Part shown: piece by piece, positions 38,795 through 47,000 of the stretch | How the letters are laid out: each line of letters begins with the position of its first letter | Position numbering within the stretch: position 1 is the first letter of the stretch | The notes under the pieces: generated by a model | Database searches by the model: none | The model's input: the letters and a program-made list of their open reading frames with translations, nothing else | What the model was told of the DNA's origin: nothing | DNA from: Citrobacter sp. | GTDB lineage: Bacteria > Pseudomonadota > Gammaproteobacteria > Enterobacterales > Enterobacteriaceae | DNA length: 49,862 nt | Direction of reading: 5' to 3' | Assembly (NCBI GenBank): GCA_019415335.1 | Contig: DXKH01000142.1 | Span: 1-49,862 of the forward strand | Program-made: the position numbers and the translations under genes

Positions 38795-41700
38795 ATGAAT
38801 ACAAATTATCGTGTTATTTGGAATGAAGTATTACACGTATTCCAGGTATGTTCCGAGCTGGTGAGAGGGAAAAGTCAATCATCAGCAAAATCATCCATAA
38901 AAAAAATGACCTCTTCCACACAACAACAGCCCGCTTTGCAACCTCTTTTTAAACGTAGTGCCCTGTCACTGATTCTGCTCGCCTCTGCGCCTGCCTATTC
39001 GGCCATTATCGATAATGGCGAGGTCGTCAACGTGTCGACGGGATATTCACTGGATTACTACACTTTTGTCGGCATGAACGGCGTGGGGACGCTGAATGTT
39101 CTCGCGGGCGGTGTGGTGGCAGGATCGGATGTCTACAAACTCACCATTGGCGATAACACCCAGGCGAACGGTACGGTGAACGTTGACGGTTTCGGCTCTT
39201 CGTTACGCTCAGGGGCGATGACCCTTGCTGAGTCAGGTACCGGAGCCATGACCATCACCAACTCCGCAGTGGTTAACACATCAGGATTGGGCGTACTGGG
39301 CGGTTCAACCGGCAGTCACGGGTCCGCCACGATCCGCACGGGTGGACAGTGGAATTTAGTTAATCCCTCGGGCGCGCTCCAGGACCTGAATATCGGTTAT
39401 GGCGGCACAGGGGTGATTAACATTGAAGAGGGCGGTGCGCTGAACGCCGGCATGACGACGATAGGCAGTTTTGCCTCCGGGGTCGGAACCGTTAGCGTTA
39501 GCGGTCAGAATTCAACAATGAACACCGGCGCGTTGCGGGTTGGGGATTATGGCTCGGGAACGCTGAATATCTCTGACTCCGCGATAGTACGCAGTAGCGC
39601 CGACAGTATGCTGGGGCGTTCGCCCGATGGTAACGGGCGAGTGAATGTTAATACTGGCGGGGAATGGCGGATCGCCGACGCCAGTGACGTCACCAAAAAA
39701 CTTAACGTGGGTCATGCCACGACGGGGATACTGGATATCCAGTCGGGCGGGAAAGTGGTCGCCAGCGCGGTGAGCCTGGCGGCAAACGGCGGCGAGGGGA
39801 CGGTGAATATCAACGGCGCTGGATCGCGTCTGGATGCGACGTCAGCCACCGTCGGCGCCGTGGGCGACGGTACTCTCAACCTGAGTAACAGCGGCGCGCT
39901 TAACCTGAATGGCAAACTGTTCATTGCGCAGAATGCCTCAAGCACCGGCGTGGTGAATATCGGCGCGGCTGAGGGGCAGGCCGCCGCCGGGGCGGGCGTG
40001 ATTTCCGGCTCGACCGGCGTGACGTTTGGCTCGGGTACCGGTTCTCTTGTGCTCAATCACACCACCAACGATCCGTCCACGGCGGGGGGATATCAGCTCG
40101 CTATGCCGATTACGGGCCAGGGAACGATTGTTCATCAGGCCGGGCATACCGTACTGACGGGGGACAATACCTACAGCGGGAAGACCATTGTCAATGGTGG
40201 CACGCTCACCTCTGCTCTGCAATCTAGTGCAAACAGAACCGGCCTTGGCAGCAGTGAAGTGACGATCGGCAGCGACGGCACGCTTGAAATTGTCGGTGCC
40301 ACCAACACCAGCACCAATGACTTTGCCTTCAGTAATGTGTTGAACGGCACGGGGTTGATGTCTGTCAATCTGCACGCCGGGGATGATGTCTTTTCCTTTA
40401 CGCCTGGCGTCGGCAACAGTTTTCGCGGAGCGGTTGAGTTACGCAATAGCACATTTGCGCTTTCCGGGAATAACGCTTCGTCGTTGGCACAATCGCTGTT
40501 AATCAGCAGTGCGGGGAACACCACAACCGTCAGCGGTATGCAGTATCTTACGGGGCTACTTTTTAATGGGGGCACGCTGGCTTTTGACGTGACGCTTCCG
40601 GGGTCAACGATCTCCAACAGTCTGGTGTCGGTCAATACCCTGGTCGCCGGCGCAGAAGGGATAATATACAACGGACGCGCACATCAGGCAGACGGTACCG
40701 GCACGGTGAAAGTAAACCTTGCCGATCCATGGAACGATACAGGCGCGGCGGCGAATCCAGATACTACCGCAAACCTGCTCCAGCAGGATGACACCGGGAT
40801 TGGCGTACAACTGGTGAAAGCGTCGATTGTCCTTGGGTCGGGTGGTTCGTTGACGCTTGCCGATCAAAACGGCACGCCAATTGCGGCAGATAAAACCCTT
40901 CAGATAGCGCAGAGTGGGACGACCGTGGCGAACGGGCAGTATGGTTTTCGTCTGACCACTGCGCCGGGTGACGGCCTGTATGTGAACTACGGTCTGAAGG
41001 CGCTGGATATTCTCGCCGGGCAAACGCTGGTGCTGTCACCGTATGCGGGCGTGACGGGGGCTGGCGCTGATATGTCGGCGACGATCTCCGGCAGCGGCAA
41101 TCTGGCGGTGAATACGGGCGATTTGGTATCGCTTTCCAACGGACTGAACGACTACAGCGGTGCCACGCTGGTGCAGGCCGGGACGTTACGCACCGACGCC
41201 GATGGTGCGCTGGGCGAGACCAGCGAATTGCACATCAGTAGCGGAGCGACCGCCGATCTCAATGGTACAACCCAGACGGCGGGTACGCTGACAGGGCGGT
41301 CCAACTCCACCTTAGCACTAAATGACGGTTCGTTGACCCTGTCGAACGGTGGGCTTAGCGAGGGAAGTCTGACCGGCAGCGGCGCGCTGAATGTTAACGG
41401 TGGCCTGTTAACGATTGACGGAGCCAACGCTGCGCTGACGGCCAAAACCACCATCAGCAGCGGGGCGGAAGTGAGCGTAAATGATGTGCAGGGCGCAGGT
41501 AGCGGCGATATCGTCGACGACGGGACATTGACCCTGAATGGCGTTGTCGGCACGCTGACGAACAACATCAGCGGGGCGGGCGGCATTGATGTGGCCAATA
41601 TGACTGATGTGGCCGTCAGCGGGGATAACAGCGGTTTCAGCGGCCTGTTCAATATCGACACAGACAACAAACTGACCGTCAGTGAGCAGCAGAACCTCGG

Positions 41701-43441
41701 CACTGCTTCGGTCACGGATAACGGCTTGCTAACGGTGGCGACGGACACGGACTGGACGCTGGACAATGTCATTAGCGGCACAGGCGATCTGACCAAGACC
41801 GGTAGCGGCGTGTTGACGCTGAAACAGGATTATGCGGCCTGGACGGGCACCACTGACATTATCGCCGGTGAGATTGCGCTGGGCAGCGACGCCGATTCTG
41901 CCGTCCTCATGACCAGCCAACTGGTGAACATTCACGATGGTGCACAGCTTTCTGGCTATGGAAGTACCGCCGGCGATGTGGATGTGATGAGCGGCGGGAC
42001 GATGCAGGTGTCCGACTTTACGGTCGGCGGCAATCTGACTCACAGCGGTACTGTGATTCTGGGACGCCCAGGGATGCAGCCGGGTAATCGCCTGAATGTG
42101 GACGGTAATTACCACGGCAATGACGGACTGATGGTGTTCAACACCACCCTCGACGGCGATGATTCAGCCACGGACAAACTGACCGTTCATGGTGATACTT
42201 CCGGCAACACGCGGGTGGACGTCAATAACGTTGGCGGCATTGGCGCGCAGACCCGCAACGGCATTGAACTGGTGCAGGTGGACGGCAATTCCGCCGGTCA
42301 ATTCGCCCTGACCCGTGGCTCCGTGGAGGCCGGTGCGTATGTCTACACGCTGGCGAAGGGAACCGGCGAGGCGGCGAAAAACTGGTATCTGACCAGCAAA
42401 TGGGATGGCGTGATTGATTCGGACAACCCGCCGGTTGTCGATCCGCGGGCGGTGGATGTTCTGCGACCGGAAGCGGGCAGTTATACCAGCAATATTTCCG
42501 CTGCGAACACGCTGTTTGCCCATCGCTTGCACGATCGTCTGGGCGAGCCGCAGTACAGCAATGCGCTCAAGGATGCGGGGCTGGTCAGCAGCATGTGGAT
42601 GCGTCACGTCGGTGGCCATGAACGTTCTTCGGCGGGTGACGGCCAACTGAAAACACAGAGCAATCGCTACGTGCTGCAACTGGGCGGCGACATTGCACAG
42701 TGGAGCACAGACGGGCTGGATCGCTGGCATCTCGGCGTGATGGGCGGTTATGCCAGTGAGCACAGCAACACCCAGAATAACCGTGCCGGATACGGTTCAG
42801 ACGGACGTACCAGCGGCTATAGCGCCGGTCTGTACGGAACCTGGTATCAGAATGCCGTGGACAGCACGGGGGCGTATGTTGATAGTTGGTTGCTCTACAA
42901 CTGGTTCGACAACACGGTGGACGCGGACGAGCGTGAAAGCGATAGCTATGACTCAAAAGGGCTGACAGCCTCGCTGGAAGCGGGTTACACCCTGAAGGCC
43001 GGCGAGTTCAGCGGCAGCCAGGGGTCACTGAACACCTGGTACATCCAGCCGCAGGCACAGGTCACCTGGATGGGCGTGAAGTCTGATACGCATACGATGC
43101 GTGACGGTACGCGCATTGAAACAGAAGGTGACGGCAACATTCAGACGCGTCTGGGGGTGAAAACGTATCTCAACAGTCATCACAAACGGGATGATGGCCA
43201 ACAGCGCGAGTTCCAGCCCTATGTCGAAGTGAACTGGGTCCACAATACCGACGCCTTCGGCGTGAAGATGGATGGCGTGAAAATCAGCCGTGATGGCGCG
43301 CGCAATCTGGGTGAAGTGCGTACCGGGGTGGAAGGTAAACTGAATAACCGTTTAAGCGTCTGGGGGAATGTCGGTGTGCAACTCGGTGACAAGGGTTACA
43401 GCGACACGCAGGGCATGCTGGGGGTGAAATACAGCTGGTAA
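38795..43441 (+). CDS. Large autotransporter adhesin, ESPR type (Va)
   Basis: The 1548-residue product is a type Va autotransporter. Residues 1-25 (MNTNYRVIWNEVLHVFQ...) are an extended signal peptide region, the hydrophobic core is ALSLILLASAPA, and cleavage is near residue 70. The passenger (about 71-1113) is a Gly/Thr/Asn-rich beta-helix: three tandem repeats of 105 residues (about 118-400), then PATR-type repeats such as LTGDNTYSGKTIVNGGTL. A junction/autochaperone part (1114-1223) leads to the outer-membrane barrel (about 1224-1548), ending in KYSW. No protease motif is seen, so an adhesin or aggregation role is likely. E. coli has the autotransporter ypjA near this place, but the N-termini differ. 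Confidence 0.9.
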   Translation: MNTNYRVIWNEVLHVFQVCSELVRGKSQSSAKSSIKKMTSSTQQQPALQPLFKRSALSLILLASAPAYSAIIDNGEVVNVSTGYSLDYYTFVGMNGVGTLNVLAGGVVAGSDVYKLTIGDNTQANGTVNVDGFGSSLRSGAMTLAESGTGAMTITNSAVVNTSGLGVLGGSTGSHGSATIRTGGQWNLVNPSGALQDLNIGYGGTGVINIEEGGALNAGMTTIGSFASGVGTVSVSGQNSTMNTGALRVGDYGSGTLNISDSAIVRSSADSMLGRSPDGNGRVNVNTGGEWRIADASDVTKKLNVGHATTGILDIQSGGKVVASAVSLAANGGEGTVNINGAGSRLDATSATVGAVGDGTLNLSNSGALNLNGKLFIAQNASSTGVVNIGAAEGQAAAGAGVISGSTGVTFGSGTGSLVLNHTTNDPSTAGGYQLAMPITGQGTIVHQAGHTVLTGDNTYSGKTIVNGGTLTSALQSSANRTGLGSSEVTIGSDGTLEIVGATNTSTNDFAFSNVLNGTGLMSVNLHAGDDVFSFTPGVGNSFRGAVELRNSTFALSGNNASSLAQSLLISSAGNTTTVSGMQYLTGLLFNGGTLAFDVTLPGSTISNSLVSVNTLVAGAEGIIYNGRAHQADGTGTVKVNLADPWNDTGAAANPDTTANLLQQDDTGIGVQLVKASIVLGSGGSLTLADQNGTPIAADKTLQIAQSGTTVANGQYGFRLTTAPGDGLYVNYGLKALDILAGQTLVLSPYAGVTGAGADMSATISGSGNLAVNTGDLVSLSNGLNDYSGATLVQAGTLRTDADGALGETSELHISSGATADLNGTTQTAGTLTGRSNSTLALNDGSLTLSNGGLSEGSLTGSGALNVNGGLLTIDGANAALTAKTTISSGAEVSVNDVQGAGSGDIVDDGTLTLNGVVGTLTNNISGAGGIDVANMTDVAVSGDNSGFSGLFNIDTDNKLTVSEQQNLGTASVTDNGLLTVATDTDWTLDNVISGTGDLTKTGSGVLTLKQDYAAWTGTTDIIAGEIALGSDADSAVLMTSQLVNIHDGAQLSGYGSTAGDVDVMSGGTMQVSDFTVGGNLTHSGTVILGRPGMQPGNRLNVDGNYHGNDGLMVFNTTLDGDDSATDKLTVHGDTSGNTRVDVNNVGGIGAQTRNGIELVQVDGNSAGQFALTRGSVEAGAYVYTLAKGTGEAAKNWYLTSKWDGVIDSDNPPVVDPRAVDVLRPEAGSYTSNISAANTLFAHRLHDRLGEPQYSNALKDAGLVSSMWMRHVGGHERSSAGDGQLKTQSNRYVLQLGGDIAQWSTDGLDRWHLGVMGGYASEHSNTQNNRAGYGSDGRTSGYSAGLYGTWYQNAVDSTGAYVDSWLLYNWFDNTVDADERESDSYDSKGLTASLEAGYTLKAGEFSGSQGSLNTWYIQPQAQVTWMGVKSDTHTMRDGTRIETEGDGNIQTRLGVKTYLNSHHKRDDGQQREFQPYVEVNWVHNTDAFGVKMDGVKISRDGARNLGEVRTGVEGKLNNRLSVWGNVGVQLGDKGYSDTQGMLGVKYSW
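39146..39985 (+). repeat. Three tandem 105-residue passenger repeats
   Basis: The series IGxxxxGxGTVNV ... GTLNISxSAxV ... LGxSxGSxGxATIxTGGxW ... GxLxIxxGG recurs starting at residues 118, 223 and 328, exactly 105 residues (315 bp) apart each time. The third unit is incomplete at its end. The DNA copies have diverged, so this is an old internal duplication of the beta-helix. Confidence 0.75.
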
Positions 43442-43461
43442 GTTCAGACGGGTAAAAGCAG

Positions 43462-43493
43462 AAATAAAAAGCCGCGCAAGCGGCTTTTTATTT
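43462..43493. terminator. Bidirectional terminator after first autotransporter
   Basis: AAATAAAAAGCCGC-GCAA-GCGGCTTTTTATTT is a perfect 14-bp inverted repeat with A-tract and T-tract. It ends both the autotransporter gene (+) and the small exported-protein gene (-). Confidence 0.95.
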
Positions 43494-43516
43494 CTTTAAG
43501 GATCAGGGCGAAAGGT

Positions 43517-43873
43517 TTATTCGCTGATTTTCTTCTCTACGCTGGCTGCGCCTTCTTTGGTCTTATTCCAGCCCTGTTCAGCACCTTCTTTCGTGGCATT
43601 CCAGCCTTTCTCAGTGCCTTCTTTGGTTTTATTCCAGGTTTTCTGCGAGCCTTCACTGACTTTGCTGCTGATATTATCCTGTTTACCTTCGGCGCGGTGT
43701 TCCATTTTCAGTTTTTGCTCTTCACCCTGATTCTGCGCCTGGTGTAATTTCTCTTTTGCTGTATTTGCGTTTTCATGTGCGGCGGCGACATCATTATCGG
43801 TTGCGTGTGTCGTAGCGGCAAAAACAGGAGAAGCCAGCAGAAGTGCAGATAATGCGATTAGGGTCTTTTTCAT
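43517..43873 (-). CDS. Small exported protein with 11-residue LEA-like repeats
   Basis: The 118-residue precursor has a signal peptide cut after PVFA (residue 19). The mature part is highly charged, rich in Lys, Glu, Gln and Ala, with no Cys. Residues 80-112 hold three 11-residue units, WNKTKEGTEKG, WNATKEGAEQG and WNKTKEGAASV, with Trp exactly 11 apart. This is the periodicity of amphipathic, LEA-like or apolipoprotein-like helices, so a periplasmic stress-protective or envelope-associated role is a guess. The second of two adjacent ATGs is chosen for spacing to GAGG. I do not recognise a named family. Confidence 0.8.
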   Translation of the reverse strand: MKKTLIALSALLLASPVFAATTHATDNDVAAAHENANTAKEKLHQAQNQGEEQKLKMEHRAEGKQDNISSKVSEGSQKTWNKTKEGTEKGWNATKEGAEQGWNKTKEGAASVEKKISE

Positions 43874-43876
43874 CAT

Positions 43877-44198
43877 GTCCTCGCTTTACGTTATAAGTTA
43901 TTAGCGTGTTTAAGCATGGCATCTTAACGAAGCGCTGGCTTTAGGAAAAAACTGTAAGTGAAAACAATGATGGCAACCGCCGTCATTCAGGCATTTGAAC
44001 AAACCTCTTTCGCTATTAAGAATATTGTCAAAAAAATATCCTTTTGTTTTTAAACGTTTTTATGAAACGAGAATTGTCTGATTTTGGGGTGTCTGTTATA
44101 AGACCCCGGATGTTAAATCTGAAAATTCTTATGAGTGTAAATATATTTAAATGCCAGTAAAGATGTGACGAAAAATTGATAATGACATGGAGTCGTTT
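43877..44198. other. Gene-free region before second autotransporter
   Basis: This 322-bp AT-rich region between divergent genes should hold both promoters. It has a dyad GGGGTGTCT...AGACCCC near 44092-44107 and long A and T runs around 44030-44060. I see no gene and no clear sigma-70 pair that I would defend. Confidence 0.45.
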
Positions 44199-46751
44199 AT
44201 GACAATAAAGAAGTATGCCTTACTGATGGGGTTATTTTCCTTCGAGGGCGTTGCCGCCGAAGCCGTGTGTAGTTCTGCTGATGGAGTGAGTGCTGTCTGC
44301 AATGGTGATACAGGACTGGTTAATGATATCGACAGTAAAATTAACGGTTATGACAGCGTCACCATTAATACGACGGCGAATGAACGAGGCTATGGGTTTG
44401 ATTTCCGCCAGACAACGCATCATTTGACGCCGAAGGATATTACGATTACGACACTTGGAAAGTATTCGGATGGGATTCTCGGCCGAATTGCAACGACGAC
44501 CATTGACGGTAATTTGACGATTAAAACGTATGGTGAATACTCTTCCGGTATTTTATTGCAGGAAGTGGAGGATGCTAATATCACCCTTGCGGGTGCCACG
44601 AATATCTATGCACGTTATGGCATGGGCATTGCGCTGGAACTGACCCTGGGAAGTAACAAGAATAATATGTTAACCGCGGGGGATAATGTCTCCATTGTTA
44701 CTGATGGCACCGGAAGCAATGTTAACAGGGGGACGGGTTATGGCGTATATGCCGGTTCCGCCTACTATCTGAACGCAATGGGGTTTATTCCCGATCACAG
44801 TACCGCCCGCATTACGCTGGGAAATAATGTTTCCGTACAAACCAATGGCGATGAAGCCCATGCGGTTTACGCCAATAAAACGGGCATGATTCAGGTTGGC
44901 GATATTGCGGTCGTTACCCGTGGCGACAGGGCGACGGGACTGAAAGCGGAGGATGGCAATAAGTATGTACCGCCGGGAACGCGCATGCTCAGAGCCCAGA
45001 CGCAAAACTACGAAGGCGGGAAAATCTTCCTGACCCGGAACGTGAATATTGATCTGGAAGGGACCGGAAGTCACGCCATGTATTCCACTGGCTTCGGTTC
45101 GTACATCGGCTCCTCATACCTGGGAGGACAGCAGTCACGTGGAACCTATATCGTCAACGGTGATTTGTTGGCGGACAGGCAGGGGGTTATCGATCTCCGT
45201 ATGACCCAGGGCTCTGCGTTTACCGGTAGCGCCAACTCCACCCAGCTCAATGCTGATAAATCCCTGAATACCGTAGATAACGGTTATATTTACCTTGATA
45301 TGTCCAGAACCAATAGCGTCTGGAATATGACGGAAGATTCTGTGGTTACGCGTCTCGATCTGCATGATGCGAATTTGACGTACACCGCGCCCACCAGTTT
45401 CGCCTCCTATAGACCTAAATTCCTGCATGTCGTCGAGGATTATTCCGGTACGAATGGCATCCTGACGCTGAATACGGTGCTGGGCGGCGACGATTCATTA
45501 ACCGATAAACTGTATGTGCTGGGCGATGTGGCAGCGGGGAATACTCAGGTCAGCATCAACAATATTGGCGGCCAGGGCGCGCTGACTCAGCAGGGGATCG
45601 AAATTGTTAACGTTGGCGGCGAGTCGATCGGTACGTTTACCAAACATGGGCGTATTGTCGCGGGCGCCTATGACTATGATGTAGTGCGCAAAGGGGAAAA
45701 CTGGTATCTCGTGAGCGGTATTGCGACGAGCCCGACGCCGGAACCTTCTCCTGAGCCTGGCCCGAAACCTACACCCGTGATTCGCCCTGAAGGGGGAGAA
45801 TACGTGGCAAACATCGCGGCCGCAAACACGCTGTTCCAGCATCGTTTACATGACCGTTTAGGCGAGCCTCACTATGTAGACGCCCTGAAAGGAGAAACGG
45901 AGAACGTTTCCAGCCTCTGGATGCGCCACGTTGGCGGGCATACGCGTTTTAAAGACAACAGCGGGCAAATCAACACCCAGGCTAACCGTTATGTCGTCCA
46001 GTTGGGGGGAGATACTGCACAGTGGAGCGGTGAGGACAAAGACCGCTATCACCTTGGCGTCATGGGTGGATATGCTAATCAAAAAAGTAACTCTCATAAT
46101 AAGTTGAACCGCTATTACAGCAGGGGCAGCGTGGAGGGTTATAGCCTCGGGGTTTACGGCACGTGGTTGCAAAATAATGAAGAGAAAACGGGCGCTTACG
46201 TGGACAGCTGGTTGATGTACAACTGGTTTGATAACACCGTCAGCGGCTACGGTCTGGCGCAGGAAGAGTATAAATCGAAAGGATTTACCGCGTCTGTGGA
46301 ATCCGGATATACCTGGAAAATCGGCGAGAAAAATGAGCGCGAACGCTACTATTTCCAGACAGTGGGCCAGTTAACCTGGATGGGCGTGAAAGCCAATGCG
46401 CACCGTGAAGCTAACGGTACGCGGGTGACCAGCGAAGGAGACGGTAATCTTCAGACTCGTCTTGGCGCACGTGTATTCATCAAAGGACACAGCAAAATTG
46501 ATGAAGGGAAAGAACGTATTTTTGAACCTTTCGTCGAAGCGAACTGGATTCACAATACCAAACGCTTTGGCGCGTCGATGAGCGGTGTCGATGTTGAACA
46601 GGCTGGGACGCGCAACATTGCCGAACTGAAAGCCGGTGTGGAAAGTCAGCTTAACCGTAACGTTAATCTCTGGGGTAATGTTGCCCAGCAAATTGGCGAT
46701 GCTGGCTACAGCGATACCAGCGCGATGCTGGGGGTGAAAGTGAATTTCTAA
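44199..46751 (+). CDS. Second autotransporter with distinct passenger
   Basis: This is an 850-residue type Va autotransporter with a classical short signal peptide (MTIKKYALLMGLFSFEGVAA) and no ESPR. The passenger (about 21-420) is a beta-helix with repeated TTLGKYSDGI-type strands and begins with a Cys pair (VCSSADGVSAVCNG). A junction domain (about 421-510), a Pro/Glu linker (SPTPEPSPEPGPKPTPVI) and the barrel (about 529-850, ending GVKVNF) follow. From the junction on, it is clearly homologous to the autotransporter at 38795-43441. The start at 44199 is preferred over 44187 because GGAG lies just upstream. The ligand or target is unknown. Confidence 0.88.
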   Translation: MTIKKYALLMGLFSFEGVAAEAVCSSADGVSAVCNGDTGLVNDIDSKINGYDSVTINTTANERGYGFDFRQTTHHLTPKDITITTLGKYSDGILGRIATTTIDGNLTIKTYGEYSSGILLQEVEDANITLAGATNIYARYGMGIALELTLGSNKNNMLTAGDNVSIVTDGTGSNVNRGTGYGVYAGSAYYLNAMGFIPDHSTARITLGNNVSVQTNGDEAHAVYANKTGMIQVGDIAVVTRGDRATGLKAEDGNKYVPPGTRMLRAQTQNYEGGKIFLTRNVNIDLEGTGSHAMYSTGFGSYIGSSYLGGQQSRGTYIVNGDLLADRQGVIDLRMTQGSAFTGSANSTQLNADKSLNTVDNGYIYLDMSRTNSVWNMTEDSVVTRLDLHDANLTYTAPTSFASYRPKFLHVVEDYSGTNGILTLNTVLGGDDSLTDKLYVLGDVAAGNTQVSINNIGGQGALTQQGIEIVNVGGESIGTFTKHGRIVAGAYDYDVVRKGENWYLVSGIATSPTPEPSPEPGPKPTPVIRPEGGEYVANIAAANTLFQHRLHDRLGEPHYVDALKGETENVSSLWMRHVGGHTRFKDNSGQINTQANRYVVQLGGDTAQWSGEDKDRYHLGVMGGYANQKSNSHNKLNRYYSRGSVEGYSLGVYGTWLQNNEEKTGAYVDSWLMYNWFDNTVSGYGLAQEEYKSKGFTASVESGYTWKIGEKNERERYYFQTVGQLTWMGVKANAHREANGTRVTSEGDGNLQTRLGARVFIKGHSKIDEGKERIFEPFVEANWIHNTKRFGASMSGVDVEQAGTRNIAELKAGVESQLNRNVNLWGNVAQQIGDAGYSDTSAMLGVKVNF

Positions 46752-46799
46752 GGGGATTCTCAACTCTGAGCATCAGCAGGTAGGGGTTATCACTTCAAC

Positions 46800-46850
46800 A
46801 AAAACTGCACTCCAAAAGTGGGCAATCCCACTGAGTAAGGTGCAGTTTTC
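46800..46850 (+). terminator. Nested palindrome after second autotransporter
   Basis: AAAACTGCAC (46801-46810) pairs with GTGCAGTTTT (46840-46849), and inside it AGTGGG-CAAT-CCCACT forms its own hairpin. The TTTT end lets it serve as a terminator. The nested form is unusual for a terminator and is discussed as a finding. Confidence 0.7.
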
Positions 46851-47000
46851 AACGCAATCATTGTCTTTCATCTCCGGAAAGAGAAATAAATCGCTCAAGC
46901 GCTATGGTTATTTTAAACGCGTTCTACCATGCTTTTTAGATTCGTGGCGTGAAGCGTGCCAACGACAAAATAATAACTTTTCTCTCGTCCGGGGCTGACA

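Noticed and set aside
39146..39985. Possible CRISPR-like or DNA-level tandem repeat array
   Set aside because: The 315-bp units match only at protein level and are too long and diverged for CRISPR; no short identical repeats with unique spacers exist anywhere in the window.
40171..42763. Several minus-strand frames of 90-200 codons opposite the first autotransporter
   Set aside because: They are shadows of a long GC-rich repetitive gene and have no ribosome sites or family features.
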